Shown: positions 29,247 through 40,370, counted from the stretch's first letter. The stretch is 64,000 bases of DNA from Cylicocyclus nassatus (GCA_958299035.1 CATQJL010000001.1:35812780-35876779); one strand, 5' to 3'. Numbers and translations: made by a program. The notes: generated by a model from the sequence alone, not told the origin.

Positions 29247-29961
29247 TTATTCATATATTAGAATTTTTTCGCAATTTTATCAGTGCCCCACGGCGAATAA
29301 TCCGTACTACTTTGGCGTGTTTGTCTTTGGAGCTCAGGAAGCGATTGTTCACCCAAAAATAGGGTAATTCACTCAAAGTTCACCTGATATCAGAGCCTTA
29401 TCCAAAGTTGATTTATTGATTTATCGAAATAAACGCATATTCATACATATACGCAGATAATATATCCCATTTTATCAAGACCAAAAACAAAATAAAATCA
29501 ATCATAAGTAAGCTTCAAAAGTAGATAGCATGCTAAGTAACAAGATAACAAGATGAAACAAACCCCATATCACAAACCAAAAGAAAATTATGCATTGATA
29601 TTGTGCTTTGATAAATTAAGTCAGAAAAAAAAACAGATCACAGGACAACGATAGCTACCAAAAGCAACAGAAAGTGAGAACATAGTAGGCGAGGATAGCG
29701 AAATGCGATATCAATCACTCTACACCTATGACAGCCTTCTAAGTAGGGATCTAAGCCAGATCAAAGGATCAATGTGCTAATAACAAAGAACTAAGTAAGA
29801 ATCACAAGAGAAGAAATTTTCCAAATAATGTGACAAATTTTGCTGAAGTAGAAAGAGATTAAGCAAATTTGGCTAAAGTAGATAACTTGAGCGAATTTAG
29901 CTAGAGTAAACAAGTTAAGTGCATATAACTTAAGCGTGAAAGAAACCTAATACTTTGAAAA
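29247..29961. other. 3' flank of the second EF-hand gene
   Basis: Sequence downstream (on the minus strand) of the stop codon at 29962-29964. It should contain the 3' UTR. A TTTATT (minus AATAAA) occurs near 29410, which could serve as a polyadenylation signal but is over 500 bp from the stop. Confidence 0.35.
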
Positions 29962-32900
29962 TCAATGACGCTGTTGTTGTTGCTGCTGTTGCTGCTGACG
30001 TTGTTGTTGTTGCTGCTGCTGCATCTGGGCCCTTGCCTGATCCTCTCGTATTTTTTGAGCTCTCAAGAATTCAGCGTAGTCTATGTAACCGTCTCCATTG
30101 AAGTCGTCATCTCTAGAATCAGAAAAATGATACTTGCTGAATATGCATGAAGCGTAAGGAGATAAAATGAACGAAGATGGTTATATGAAACATTCAAGTC
30201 AGAAATGGCCAGATACATGAACAAAGATTTTCTGAGACAAAAATCTTTTCAACAGATTAAAAACAGGACAAATAGTAAAAAAGGTAGACATAAACATGGA
30301 AAAACGCTGATTGCCGTTATCGAAAATTTCAAAAATTGTTTTGCTTACCAACCTCAAGATAGAATCGATCATTGACTCCAACTCTATCTCACTAGGCAGT
30401 GGCGGCGGCGTATTGGCACCTTGATGTTGAGGTCCTGGGTTTTCTGCAAATAATCTCAGAAGTGAACTACATTGCATGTAATAAGTAGAATTATCATGAA
30501 TCGAATGGATACCATAACAGGACGATATCGTTTTCCAGTGGAGCACCCACACTAGCTATGTCATGAGCAATGAATACTTAGTTTACATCTACCTAGTGGA
30601 ATTCTGATCACCACCTCTGGAAGAAAACTCGGAAAAAGCATTCATCTGTGTCTCAAAAAAAAAATCCAGTCAGCAGAAGAATTAACAAACTAGTCCTGTT
30701 CTTCCCACACAATTTCATGCCATAGGCAAACGCATCAAGTCCCATATACGCAAATCTTCGATATCGACAAAAGCAGGCCCCGCCCCTTCGGCGAGCTATA
30801 GTTGACTGCACAGAATCGCCCGGACTGAGCACGTGTCTTGAGCGCTAACATTGACATTCGCGCGCATGAGTCATCATGGCGCCCGTGCTCGATAGCCGCG
30901 TTGCAGGCACGCTCGCGTGCGTTCAGCCTACAGCAACCCGGACGATTTAGTGCAGGCGACTTTACCTACACCCCATATGTCACATCACTTCACTCGAGTG
31001 CACGAACTCTATACAGTTTTTCGCTATCCATGCACGATGTTGACCAATATCATTTATCGAAAAGGTTTCAATTATACCAGCGGGATTCGAGCAGATCCAT
31101 ATATGTTCAAATAAGCAGTACTCACCAGCGTGGAAATGAGTGATTGCTTTAATCAACTCTACTCCATCCAATTTGCCATTTTTATCGAGATCATGCATAT
31201 TGAAATAGTGGAACTGCAACTGTTCTGGCGTCATGTTTGCGGTCGGATCCACTTTACCGTCCAAATGTTCCTTGATATGGCTGGAAGTGAAAGGTTTTAG
31301 GTGGCCGGATATCCCCTGTTAAATTGCTCACTGTTCATCTTTTGCTTGTTCACCGCCAAATTGCTGAGATGCTTGGACTTGCTGGGCTGCCTGAGGCTGT
31401 TGATGTTGGCCCTAAAAAAGAGCGCAATTTCCACAGCACAGATTGACGAGTACATCCAAAGACCCAAGATGTTACAGAAAGCTTTGTTACAACGATGAAC
31501 CCCAGAAAACCACGGCAGTTCTGGACGAAGAGTAGTCGAAGTTAATACAATATTATATCATCATTGACGCACGGTGTTAGAGAGCTTGCGATTGTTTGGC
31601 AGAACAAGTAACGAACATTTCCACAAAAATGAAAAAAATGAAAAATTCAAATAATATCGATATAACCTGTGCGTCATGTTGTTGTTGGTCATAAACCTAT
31701 TTTCATTGGAAAATGCAACTTGTAAATTATTTTTATGGATGATTTACCTGATTTTGCTCTATCTGTTGCTGTTGTTGATTGACCTAATTTGATAAGAAAA
31801 GCTTGTATGTGTGTAAATCAAAAGTTTAGTACGCAGCAGCATACCTGATTTTGTTGTATTTGTTGTTGTTGCTGTTGTATTTGTTGCTGTTGCTGTTGTT
31901 GCGGCGGGACCTATGTTTTGTTTCCGTTTTGTTTTATTTATTTGTTTGACATCACATTTGTTTCTATTCAAAACAAAGCCTCAACAACCTTTCGACTTCG
32001 TTTTCTATATTAATCCTGAGCCTTTGAAATGTTGTGATCGGATTATTTTCAAAGCAGCATTTTCGGAGCCTAGTCAAAAACCAGCATACCATAAGGCTCA
32101 AGAACAATTTTTGAAGGAAAAACCGAATTTAAATTCTGCCCTTGAGCTAGCTGTGGACATTATGAGGCAAGCCGTTAATCGAAAGACTCAGTGGCGAAGT
32201 GCAGATATCAGTCTTATCTCAATATGGACACACAGGCAAGACCGTGCTCAGGGTTTGCTATTCCCCCAAGCGACAAAAGAATTGACCGAAAAATTGCTAG
32301 CAAAAAACATAGGGGTGAAGATTTGTGATGCAAGATAAACCCCCTGTTAATAACAGTTATTGTTTTGTTACTATACACCCTACAATACAGGGTGCGGCAA
32401 AAGTCTGGGAGCCTAACTTTGCAGTACTGCAATTACAAAAAAACTGATGGTTTCGATTTCAATTTTATGCCACATGATGCTGCGGTCATCCTTTACAGAA
32501 CACACTTTATTTGGCTGGAAATGGCTGCCATATATTTTTGTAAGAATGGAAATTACCAAACTAGTACTTTTGCAAAGCGAAAAAACCAGAATTTTTGGTA
32601 TTCACAATTTTTGCTGTAACTAGAGATGCTGTTAATATTTTACAAGACTTCGATGCACACAACATAGAAGAGGTTTTGCGCTATTGTATCCTAGTTTTGC
32701 TTTTACCAGGAGCTCTTCTTGCATGAACGGAAAATAAAAGTTTGCGAATGTTACCTACGTGCCAGTGGAAATCCGTCTTCAGAACAAATTTAAAAGCTAT
32801 AGAATGCTCAACTGGCACTGGGACCAAGGCTGTATTTTTTGCATACGTCTTCTAAATTAGAATCTATTGAAACTCGGCCATGGGAACACTTTTTATTCTT

Positions 32901-35900
32901 TTCAAACGATATTTTTGAGTTTCTATTCGCGCAATTGTAGCCAAAATTCCGGTATGCGACGTACACATGCTTCTAATTGAAAATCCAATATTTTTTTCCT
33001 AAGCAATGCAAAAAATTCTTTTGGAATATGTTGTAGACAAAGGTTTGCTCTATCACGCTGCGCATCTGCCAATTTAAAAGAAGCAGTTATTGTGAAGGCG
33101 TGGGGCGAATTCCATTACGACTACCTGCGTGCCATGACAGGTGGACTGGCCAAGATTTTGTAGGGCTGCGTGGAAGCCAAAAGAGGCAGTTTTGCAATTC
33201 AAGAACTGTGCTGTATCTGCAATGGTTCGAATTATGTGTGCGCCAAATTTTTCGTTTCTAGGTACTTCCCTTCTCGTTTTGTACGAAAAAGTACTAGGCT
33301 CCCAGACTTTTGCCGCACCCTGTATAAGCTTTATCGTTTTGTGCATAGCAAACGCTGTACCTGATTTTGTGGGGGAGGCTGCTGTTGTTGTTGATTGACC
33401 TATGGTTCAAATATTTTTGGCGATATTTGCAATTCAATTTACTTTTCAGAACCAGCATTACCTGGTTTTGTGTGGGCTGTTGCTGTTGCTGCTGCGCCTG
33501 CTATAAGCTTTGATGTGTATTCATTCATTGTGTTAATTTTACACAGAATAGTATACCTGATTTTGGGGAGGCTGCTGCTGCTGATTAACCTGTGATTAAA
33601 AATTTTGATTATGTGTGGGTGTCTGCGCAGTTTGCAGTACCTGATTTTGTGGGGGAGGAGGTTGCTGCTGTTGCTGATTAACCTGTGATTTATAAGTATT
33701 TCGCCAAGTTCATAAAGATACATTGTTTATCCAAAGACCTGATTCTGTGGTGGTGGCGGTGGTGGTGGTGGTTGCTGTTGTTGCTGTTGGTTAACCTACA
33801 TATTATCAAACTTGGAAGCATGTATGAATTTTTGCCGTTGCCGCTTCAAAATAGTAAGTACCTGGTTCACAGGCGGCTGTTGTTGTTGTTGCTGCTGCTG
33901 ATTTATCTACGATGTGTTTATGTTATGATGAAATCCCAAATTGCCTCTTGAAAAAATGCGCTGTACCTGGGTATTTACGGGTTGCTGCTGTTGCTGCTGG
34001 TTAACCTGAGGCATTTATGGTGATAAAGACGGTTTACACTTTGAGATATTTGTTCTTGAAAATAAAGCAGCAATACCTGATTGGGTGGGGGCTGCTGCTG
34101 TTGTTGTTGATTAACCTAGAATACGCAATTACCAAAGGGCACAGGAGGTCAAATGCAGCTTATTTTGCTTGATGAAGCACAAAGGGTAACATTGTGCGAA
34201 GTTAAGGCTGCTCTCGACGCATTCATGCAAGCAAATTAGGAATAGTAATTGTAGCAACTGCCTTAGGCCGCGGGCATACCTCACGCAATTTTAGTCGCCA
34301 CGCGATCTGGCAGTTTGTCATATTTCTTCAAATTCAATACTGACAGACCCCAAATGCATAGCATGTACAACTTTTGAAGACTGATGAAATGCCCTGTCTT
34401 CCGCACATTCAAATACCCTCCACGATGAGTCAGGAACAATTAGAGTACTGTCAAATCGCTCGTGACTGAAATTGCGTGAGAGCCTTAGGGTAAAGTTCTG
34501 ATGGGACCACGCTCACAAAGGTATAACAGCAACGGATGGTGAATCAAGTAAAAGTACTTGACGTCTTTCATGGTCTGCGGTGACGTGCTTCAAAAAGCGT
34601 ACATATAAAGGGAACGATAACAAGGGGAATAGACAGGCAACCGTTAAACAATGCAAAAATACTCTTCGCTTCAACCAGATCGGCTGCTGGAAGGCGGGGC
34701 TTGATGAAAGAGGCGACTGCTCGCGTCCGCAACGCAGTCTGCGCCCCCTCGCAAACATGCTCTCTGACCATTTTCTAGCCTTAATTAGGTCATGGGGCCC
34801 CGTCTTCCAGCCGCCGATCTGGTTGAAGCAAAGGGTAAACTAGCGGGCAAGTGAAATGGTACACTTCTCAAACAAGTCAGTTTTACAGCCTTTTTTACTT
34901 CACATAAAAAGGTTCGAAACTGTGGAGCAAACAATCGAAGAAAAAATTAGAGAAGGCTGTTACTGCGTGCCAAAAAGACAAATAAGATGATGCTTTGGTA
35001 TGATTTACACATTGTTTAGGTGAACATATGCTCAGATCTGAGTAGCCCGTAACGCTCCGCGACTATTTGTGCTGTTCTGTCGCGCTGTATGGGATGAAAG
35101 ATAAGACAAGTACAATCACTCTAAAGAAAAACTTATACGGCTGTTCTTTACAAAGGTGGCACAGAGGTCATTTGGATTGTTTTCGGTGTACCTGCTGTTG
35201 CTTTTGCTGCGTATGTTGTTGTTGTTTCACCTATAATTCAAAACAAACACATGTTTTGGTGTCACATTTGCACCAGTGCGTAAAAAGAATTGGTCCACAA
35301 GGGTCTACAAAGGTGTCGGACGCAAGAGAAAGCTTTCTACCTGTTGCTGCTGTTGCTGTACCTAAGGTATTAGCGCTTAATTTGCAAATATTGTTGGTTT
35401 CACATTGACACATTTTGTACAATGGAGTTAGGGACGAGACAGACAGATCTACCTGTTGTTGCTGCTGCTGCGCTTGTTGCTGCTGGTGTACCTAAGATGT
35501 TGGCTCTTTAATTTTATTATTTTTTGTCAATTGTTGAATTCCCATTACGGTATAATCTTATATATAAAGCTGAATGTCTGTTTGTCTGTCTGTAATAGTG
35601 GACTACACCCGCCGGGGCCCGAAGTGTATGTGTGCCAAGTTGGGTCCGGATCGGTAAAGAAATGGAATTTTCTATTCGGAACATACGGCGGAGCCGGGTA
35701 AGCCAGCTAGTACACATATAAAACTTGCGGACGAGGAAGGAGGACAACAAATCTACCAGTTACTGAATATGTTGCTGCTGTGCCTAAAGTTCAAGCGACA
35801 AAGTAATGTGTTGGATAATTAGAGCGGCATGCCAGCAAATGATGCTTTCCTATTGTGAACTAAGTTTGCGAAAGAGCATGAGAATAGAAAAGCGAAAGAC

Positions 35901-38527
35901 ACGATAGCGAAGTGGTACCGTTTGATTATCAATGCCATTGCTACCGATATAAAGCCTTCCAAAATCTGGAGACTGAGAAAGAGTTGATTATGTGTACATA
36001 TTTTACTTCTCAAAAAACCAGCGCTACCTGATTTTGTGGCTGTCGTAAATGCGGTCGATGCGCCTGCTATGAATTTTGATGTGTAATCATACGCTGTGTT
36101 ATTTCAAAAACGTAATACTGACCCCCTGACTTTCGGGAAAGTGCTGCTGATTAACCTGTGATTTATATAATCATGGGTGTATCAGCATCTGTCAAATGGC
36201 AGTACCTGATTTTTAGTGGGTTGCTGGTGCTATTGTTGATACCTGTGATTTATGAGTATTTCGCCATGTTTACGAAGATAGACTATTCTTATCCACAAAA
36301 TACCTTATTCTGTGGAGGTTGCTGCTGCTGTTGCTGTTAGCTAACCTAGAGGGTAATACCGCGTGCAACGCATTTTGTCGTTAATTCGCTTCAGTCAAGT
36401 AACTACCTGATTCATAGGAGGCTGCGGTTGCTGCTGTTATTGTTTTATCTACGAGTACCCATATTATACATGATTTATAAGACTCGCTCTGCAAAAGATT
36501 GCGCAGTACCTGGGTATTTACGGGTTGTTGCTGTTGCTGTTGATTAACCTGAGACAGCCATGGTCAAAAAGGCTGTTTATAATTGAAAATATTTGTTTTC
36601 AAAAAGCAGCAATACCTGACTCTGTGGAGGCGCCTGTTGTTGGATTCACCTAGGATATGCAATTCAAAGGATCAAGCGGTCCAGTGTTGCTTTCATTGCT
36701 CGAATGGAGCAAATAACAGCATCAGCAGTGATGATCTTGATGCGGCTTCCATTATTTACACTCCATACAAGCAATAAAAGTTGAGGGGAAACTATGAAAC
36801 CTCTCATGTACACCCTAGCACTTTGGTTGAAACCGAACACATACAGGGATGGAAACGGCGGGGAAGCTTCGCTTACTAATGACAGGATTGATAAGGTATG
36901 CGTATGCAAATTGGTGACAAAGTTGGTTTCCCAAAGCAAATCCCTTTCATATTTCAATGCCTTCCCATCTCAAAGAGGGACAAAAAGGGTCAATCGCGGA
37001 AATAGATAAACTGCTACAACAATTTTTCTTACTCTGCGCCAGTCTTACAAAAAGTTGAAAAAATCTGAAAAGGAGCGTCAAGAAAATTTTACGATGACTG
37101 ATGTATACAACGGTAGATAGAACTTTGCTCAGAAGTTAATTTGCACATTATCGCATATACAGATACGTTCTGTTTTGGCAAATGGTAACAGTTTTGCCGC
37201 GCAGTATGAAATGGAAGGTCACAAGGAGCAACACATCACTTTAAGAAGTACCACGTACTACTACAATTCTTTGCAGAGGTTTGCACAAAGGATATTTGGG
37301 TTGTTTTAGTGTACCTGTTGTTGTTGTTGCTGTGTTCGTTGTTGTTGGTTTACCTATAACGTGAAGCTATCAAGCATATTGTTTGATGTCACATTTGCTC
37401 CATTGGGTAAAAAGACATTGGGTCCACAAGGGTCTACAGAGGTCTATGACGCAGAAGAAGGAATTCTACCTGTTGCTGCTGATGCTGCTGTGCTTGTTGC
37501 TGCTGCTGCACCTAAGACGTTAGCACTTTGTTTTGTATAGTATTTTGTTTCACATTTAGACATTATGTACATTATGATTAGGGACCGGACAGACAATCTA
37601 CCTGTTGCTGCTGATGCTGCTGCGCTTGTTGCTGTTGGTGTACCTAAGATGTTAGCACCTGTTTTTTACAGGATCTTTGTGGTTTCACATTGAGACATTC
37701 ACATGAAAAATTAGGGACGGAGACGGACTATACTACCTGTTGCTGTGCATGTTGTTGTTGGGCCTAAAAATCAAGCAACACAATACGCAATCATACTAAC
37801 AACTGATGTTACATTATATGATTCTATATGATTACCTTCCTTAACCTTGTGTTCATTAGAACAGAAAAAAGACAGGAAAGCGAAAGAAAGAATGCAAAAT
37901 GGTACCGTTTGATTGCTGATATCCTTCTAAGTCCACATTTTACCCTACATTTCAGCTTACGAGAATTCCTAGGCGAGATCGAATATAGAGTCCACTGATT
38001 GATGAAACAAAATACATCAACACCTGCTACTAATTTTCTAAAAATGGAAACTAGAAAAGACATGAATCCAAAAAAGTAATCAAGATAAATGCTCATCCCC
38101 GATGAACTTGTCTAAAGCAATTTTCAGTCACATCGCACAAAATCTATTTTGATACATAATGTGCCCTTCTTCAAGCGATATAATCCTGTCACAATGGACG
38201 CAACTAACACTTCCAGATATGAAAAACGGAAAATTTAAAAAATTCGAATGTCCAAGACATGCAAGGCATATCAAGCTAAGCAAACGGTACCAAAGGATGA
38301 AATACAACCGAAAAAACCCCCCACCTGCTGATTTGGAGGAGGTTGCTGATGGTGGATCTAAAATGAGATCTTCAGATTCGCTGACGAACTTTCAAAACTG
38401 AATGCAGAAAAGAGAAAAATTTGCAAACTCTCACCTCTGGCGGTTTATTGGCGTCTTGACCAGGGAACTGACTGGCTTGATGTGCCGCCACGAAGGGTAT
38501 GAGCAGCAGGTAGCCCAAGCAGCGCAT
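29962..38527 (-). CDS. MCFD2-like EF-hand protein with expanded Gln-rich mini-exon region (paralogue 2)
   Basis: Signal-peptide exon 38527-38435 ([20 protein letters not shown]). EF-hand end: 31411-31332, 31280-31126, 30443-30353 and 30112-29962, with phases matching at each junction. These encode [17 protein letters not shown], then [20 protein letters not shown]-hand loops [12 protein letters not shown] and [12 protein letters not shown], and a Gln/Arg tail ending RH-stop. Intact phase-0 mini-exons in order: 38357-38325, 37763-37737, 37643-37602, 37511-37470, 37353-37315, 36548-36510, 36155-36123, 36063-36028, 35491-35453, 35361-35341, 35230-35192, 34115-34077, 34005-33967, 33906-33862, 33795-33739, 33682-33641, 33589-33557, 33497-33462, 33399-33361, 31910-31845, 31783-31748. 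A typical one reads [13 protein letters not shown]. Using all of these gives about 463 aa against 149 in paralogue 1. The EF-hand part is clearly MCFD2 family (ER-to-Golgi cargo receptor partner in mammals). The Gln-rich insert is not part of that family as I know it. Which mini-exons are spliced in cannot be told from DNA. Confidence 0.85.
30775..30960. promoter_or_regulatory. CpG-rich patch inside an intron
   Basis: Much richer in CG dinucleotides than its surroundings (gccccgccccttcggcgag, gcacgctcgcgtgcgttc). Contains a CACGTG E-box near 30829 and a TGAGTCAT AP-1/SKN-1-like site near 30866. It could be an intronic enhancer or internal promoter of the second EF-hand gene, or a decayed GC-rich transposon. 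Inference only. Confidence 0.25.
31967..32338 (+). CDS. unidentified open frame nested in an intron of the EF-hand gene
   Basis: Part of a 141-codon frame opening at 31913, on the strand opposite its host gene. The region from about 31975 to the stop reads like real protein rather than low-complexity sequence ([59 protein letters not shown]). It may be a terminal exon or a fragment of a captured gene. The helix-strand rhythm vaguely recalls the C-terminal half of a 20S proteasome alpha subunit, but I would not assign that. It ends 50 bp before the transposon at 32388. Confidence 0.3.
   Translation, partial: FKTKPQQPFDFVFYINPEPLKCCDRIIFKAAFSEPSQKPAYHKAQEQFLKEKPNLNSALELAVDIMRQAVNRKTQWRSADISLISIWTHRQDRAQGLLFPQATKELTEKLLAKNIGVKICDAR
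32388..33322. mobile_element. 935-bp mariner/Tc1-type inverted-repeat element
   Basis: Flanked by TA. The left end CAGGGTGCGGCAAAAGTCTG, then ggagccta, is perfectly mirrored at the right (taggctcc, then CAGACTTTTGCCGCACCCTG), a 28-bp terminal inverted repeat. The interior has only short frames, so it is non-autonomous. It lies in the intron between two mini-exons. Confidence 0.85.
34116..35191. other. long intron in the array, no element recognised
   Basis: About 1.1 kb between mini-exons 34077-34115 and 35192-35230 without an obvious exon. It has a counterpart of about 0.7 kb in the second block (36650-37314). Short repeats tattaggt/acctaata are absent. No coding is supported. Confidence 0.4.
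35556..35710 (+). mobile_element. 155-bp Helitron-like element in the mini-exon array
   Basis: Starts TCTTATATATAAAGCTGAAT after an A and ends gtaagccagCTAG before a T. Contains TGTCTG repeats and a shortened CGGCGGAGCCGGGT 3' motif. The middle segment is inverted relative to the copy at 28951 (gtgtgccaagttgggtccgg instead of ccggaccaaacttggcac), so it is internally rearranged. It inserted in copy A of the duplicated block. Confidence 0.65.
35757..35783 (-). pseudogene. decayed mini-exon with in-frame stop
   Basis: Same length (27 nt) and context as the intact exon 37737-37763. It reads Ala-Gln-Gln-Gln-His-Ile-Gln-stop-Leu, where the intact copy reads [13 protein letters not shown] to TAA change explains the stop. 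It is frame-neutral if skipped. Confidence 0.6.
36206..36242 (-). pseudogene. decayed mini-exon, wrong length
   Basis: Counterpart of 33641-33682 (42 nt, [14 protein letters not shown]) with the same flanking intron text (tgatttat(a/g)agtatttcgcca). It is 37 nt long, not a multiple of three, and has lost most Gln codons. Inclusion would shift the frame. Confidence 0.6.
36304..36345 (-). pseudogene. decayed mini-exon with in-frame stop
   Basis: Counterpart of the 57-nt exon 33739-33795. It begins GTTAGCTAACAG (Val-Ser-stop-Gln) where the intact copy begins GTTAACCAACAG (Val-Asn-Gln-Gln), and it is shorter in its proline part. It ends AATAAG rather than AATCAG. Confidence 0.65.
36407..36448 (-). 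pseudogene. decayed mini-exon with in-frame stop
   Basis: Counterpart of 33862-33906 ([15 protein letters not shown]). It reads Ile-Lys-Gln-stop-[10 protein letters not shown] because of one TAA. Length 42 nt, so skipping keeps the frame. Confidence 0.65.
36616..36649 (-). pseudogene. mini-exon with one-base insertion
   Basis: 34 nt instead of 33: GTGAATCCAACAACAGG has one C too many compared with the expected GTGAATCAACAACAGG ([11 protein letters not shown]). Splice sites look intact. It could be a true mutation, a sequencing or assembly error, or a copy that is always skipped. Confidence 0.6.
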
Positions 38528-40370
38528 GCCTGGAAGAATTTCTTGTCATTGACAGTGGAAACAAGCTGATACATAGGAGACGTATAATCCAATGAAGAAC
38601 AGACAGAACAGAAATTATACAGGTGATATATAAAAAGGTCATGATCTCTGAAAAAAAAGGAATTGGTTCTGGAGTTACGCATACTTTTGTAAAAGAGTAT
38701 AACAAAAAAGTGATTCCTGACGACCACACATTCTCTCATAACAATAAAATTCAAGAATGCCAGTCAAGATAGCTACGAGAATATAGTTTCGCTACGAGGA
38801 TGATGGAAACAAGGGTCAGATGACAGAGTTAAGAAATATTTTGTTAATAAGATGGTATCCGCAGTATGGCGCATGAAGGAGCGAAAACAATGCTTAAATC
38901 ATGTTTTTGCAAAACAATTTTATGGTCAACAATCGCTCAACTATTTATTCAGTTGCCATTCCATGCTGGTTTGACGAAGGAGGCTCGTCAACTGTTTTGA
39001 TTGATTGAATTTGCACAAAAACATTGAGGATGTACTCAGTATGAGGCTAGCAAGAGGAGAAGATTTGATGGAGGGCCATTTGCGATGAAATAGCAATACC
39101 ACGAGAAGCGCCTTGATTTTGATCAGAAGTCTAACCTCCTTACCACTGGGCGCCTCTCGAGAGCTTGGAAACCTCATGAATTTGACAATACTGGACCTAG
39201 GACAGTCAACATAACTATTACCCAAAGCTACTTAAGTAAGACAACTACACAGTTAAAGTCTCTTAGTCTCATACTACAATGGCAGTCTTTCCTGAATGTA
39301 CTTTTGCAGTGCAAAAGATCATTCAGTCGACATCCAACTTCTTGATTTTCTAGAACGTGATTTACAAAAAGTGGTTGAAATTTCATTTCTCTGGAAAACT
39401 GTTAACAACTACTTAAAGTGTGTTTAAAATGTCTTAAGTCGTGCCATAACTAGATAGATAGACTTTATAATAAATGGCCAGGGTCATCAAATATTTTGCT
39501 CGTAAGAAAAAAAGAAAAGAAAACAGAAGTATAAGGATCTATAAGGACAACAGGAGTATAAGGATCACAGAAAAACTCGAGAATTTCTGTGCTTGTAAAT
39601 GTTGGAGTCGCGGTTAAGCAAAGATTCTTTGAGAAATGTTCTATGAGTTGAATGGAATGATTATTCCATTTTTTCACTTAAGTGAGAACGAACATATTAG
39701 AAGGTTCCAACGGAAAAATGGTTGAAAAAAAAACAAAATATTGATATGCAAATGTCCGGAAAAGAAAACTTCAAATCTGCGCAAAGTACAACAAAACAAA
39801 ACAGTTCTGCACTTTGCAAAAGTGCATTGTGGAGACTATTCAGATTATAGTAGAAACCAAAACTGTCTTCAAGGACTGTATAATGTTACACGGAACCAAG
39901 AGAAACCAGAAGCCTTCGTTAAACGAAGAGAAGTTTGTTAAGAAGTTTCAAAGGCGAACAAGTTGGCGATGATGTCATGACAGGTTGTAAGCGCCAGCCT
40001 ACTGTAGCGAAAGCAAACGTGTCGCATCGGATTACGGTAACTCGACTTTGGCAAACTGCAATTTCTGGTTCTCTGGGATTTTCTCTTCCAATGCTTGCAT
40101 AATCTAGTAAGCCTTGATGGATTTATTACGAATCTATTAAAATTTGAGCTTAAATAACGCAGTTTACGATGATTTCTGGTGTAAAATTGTGCGTGGCGTG
40201 TTCTGCACTACACGCCACAGCGGCGTGATCAGATGTTTTGCTTGCGATCAATACCGCGAGAATTTGCTGCGATGTGGCATAGCATCACCTGTTTTCATTA
40301 GTAAATCATGCACTTTTCGTACGAAATCACTATAAACGTGTCTTCCCTCGTTAAGGGTCGTTAATGTCGG
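38528..40370. promoter_or_regulatory. divergent intergenic region between the EF-hand gene and syntaxin-5
   Basis: 1.84 kb between two divergently transcribed start codons (minus at 38527, plus at 40371), so it should contain both promoters. I see no clear TATA box, splice-leader acceptor or other motif I can vouch for, and no coding sequence. Confidence 0.4.

Larger units (their letters stand above)
33361..37763 (-). repeat. tandem array of glutamine-rich mini-exons
   Basis: On the minus strand each unit is: acceptor AG, an exon of 21-57 nt usually beginning GTNAA(C/T) (Val-Asn) followed by CAR codons, often CCN codons, ending AAYCAG, then a GT donor and an intron of about 60-120 bp. At least 23 such units lie here; the array continues with 31845-31910 and 31748-31783 downstream and 38325-38357 upstream. 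The stretch 33440-35960 and the stretch 36010-37940 carry the same exons in the same order with matching intron sequence, so part of the array is a block duplication. Confidence 0.85.

Noticed and set aside
33361..37763. CRISPR-like array
   Set aside because: Regularly spaced repeated units, but the repeats are CAR/CCN codon runs with splice sites on a eukaryotic gene; spacing and units vary, and there is no conserved direct repeat.
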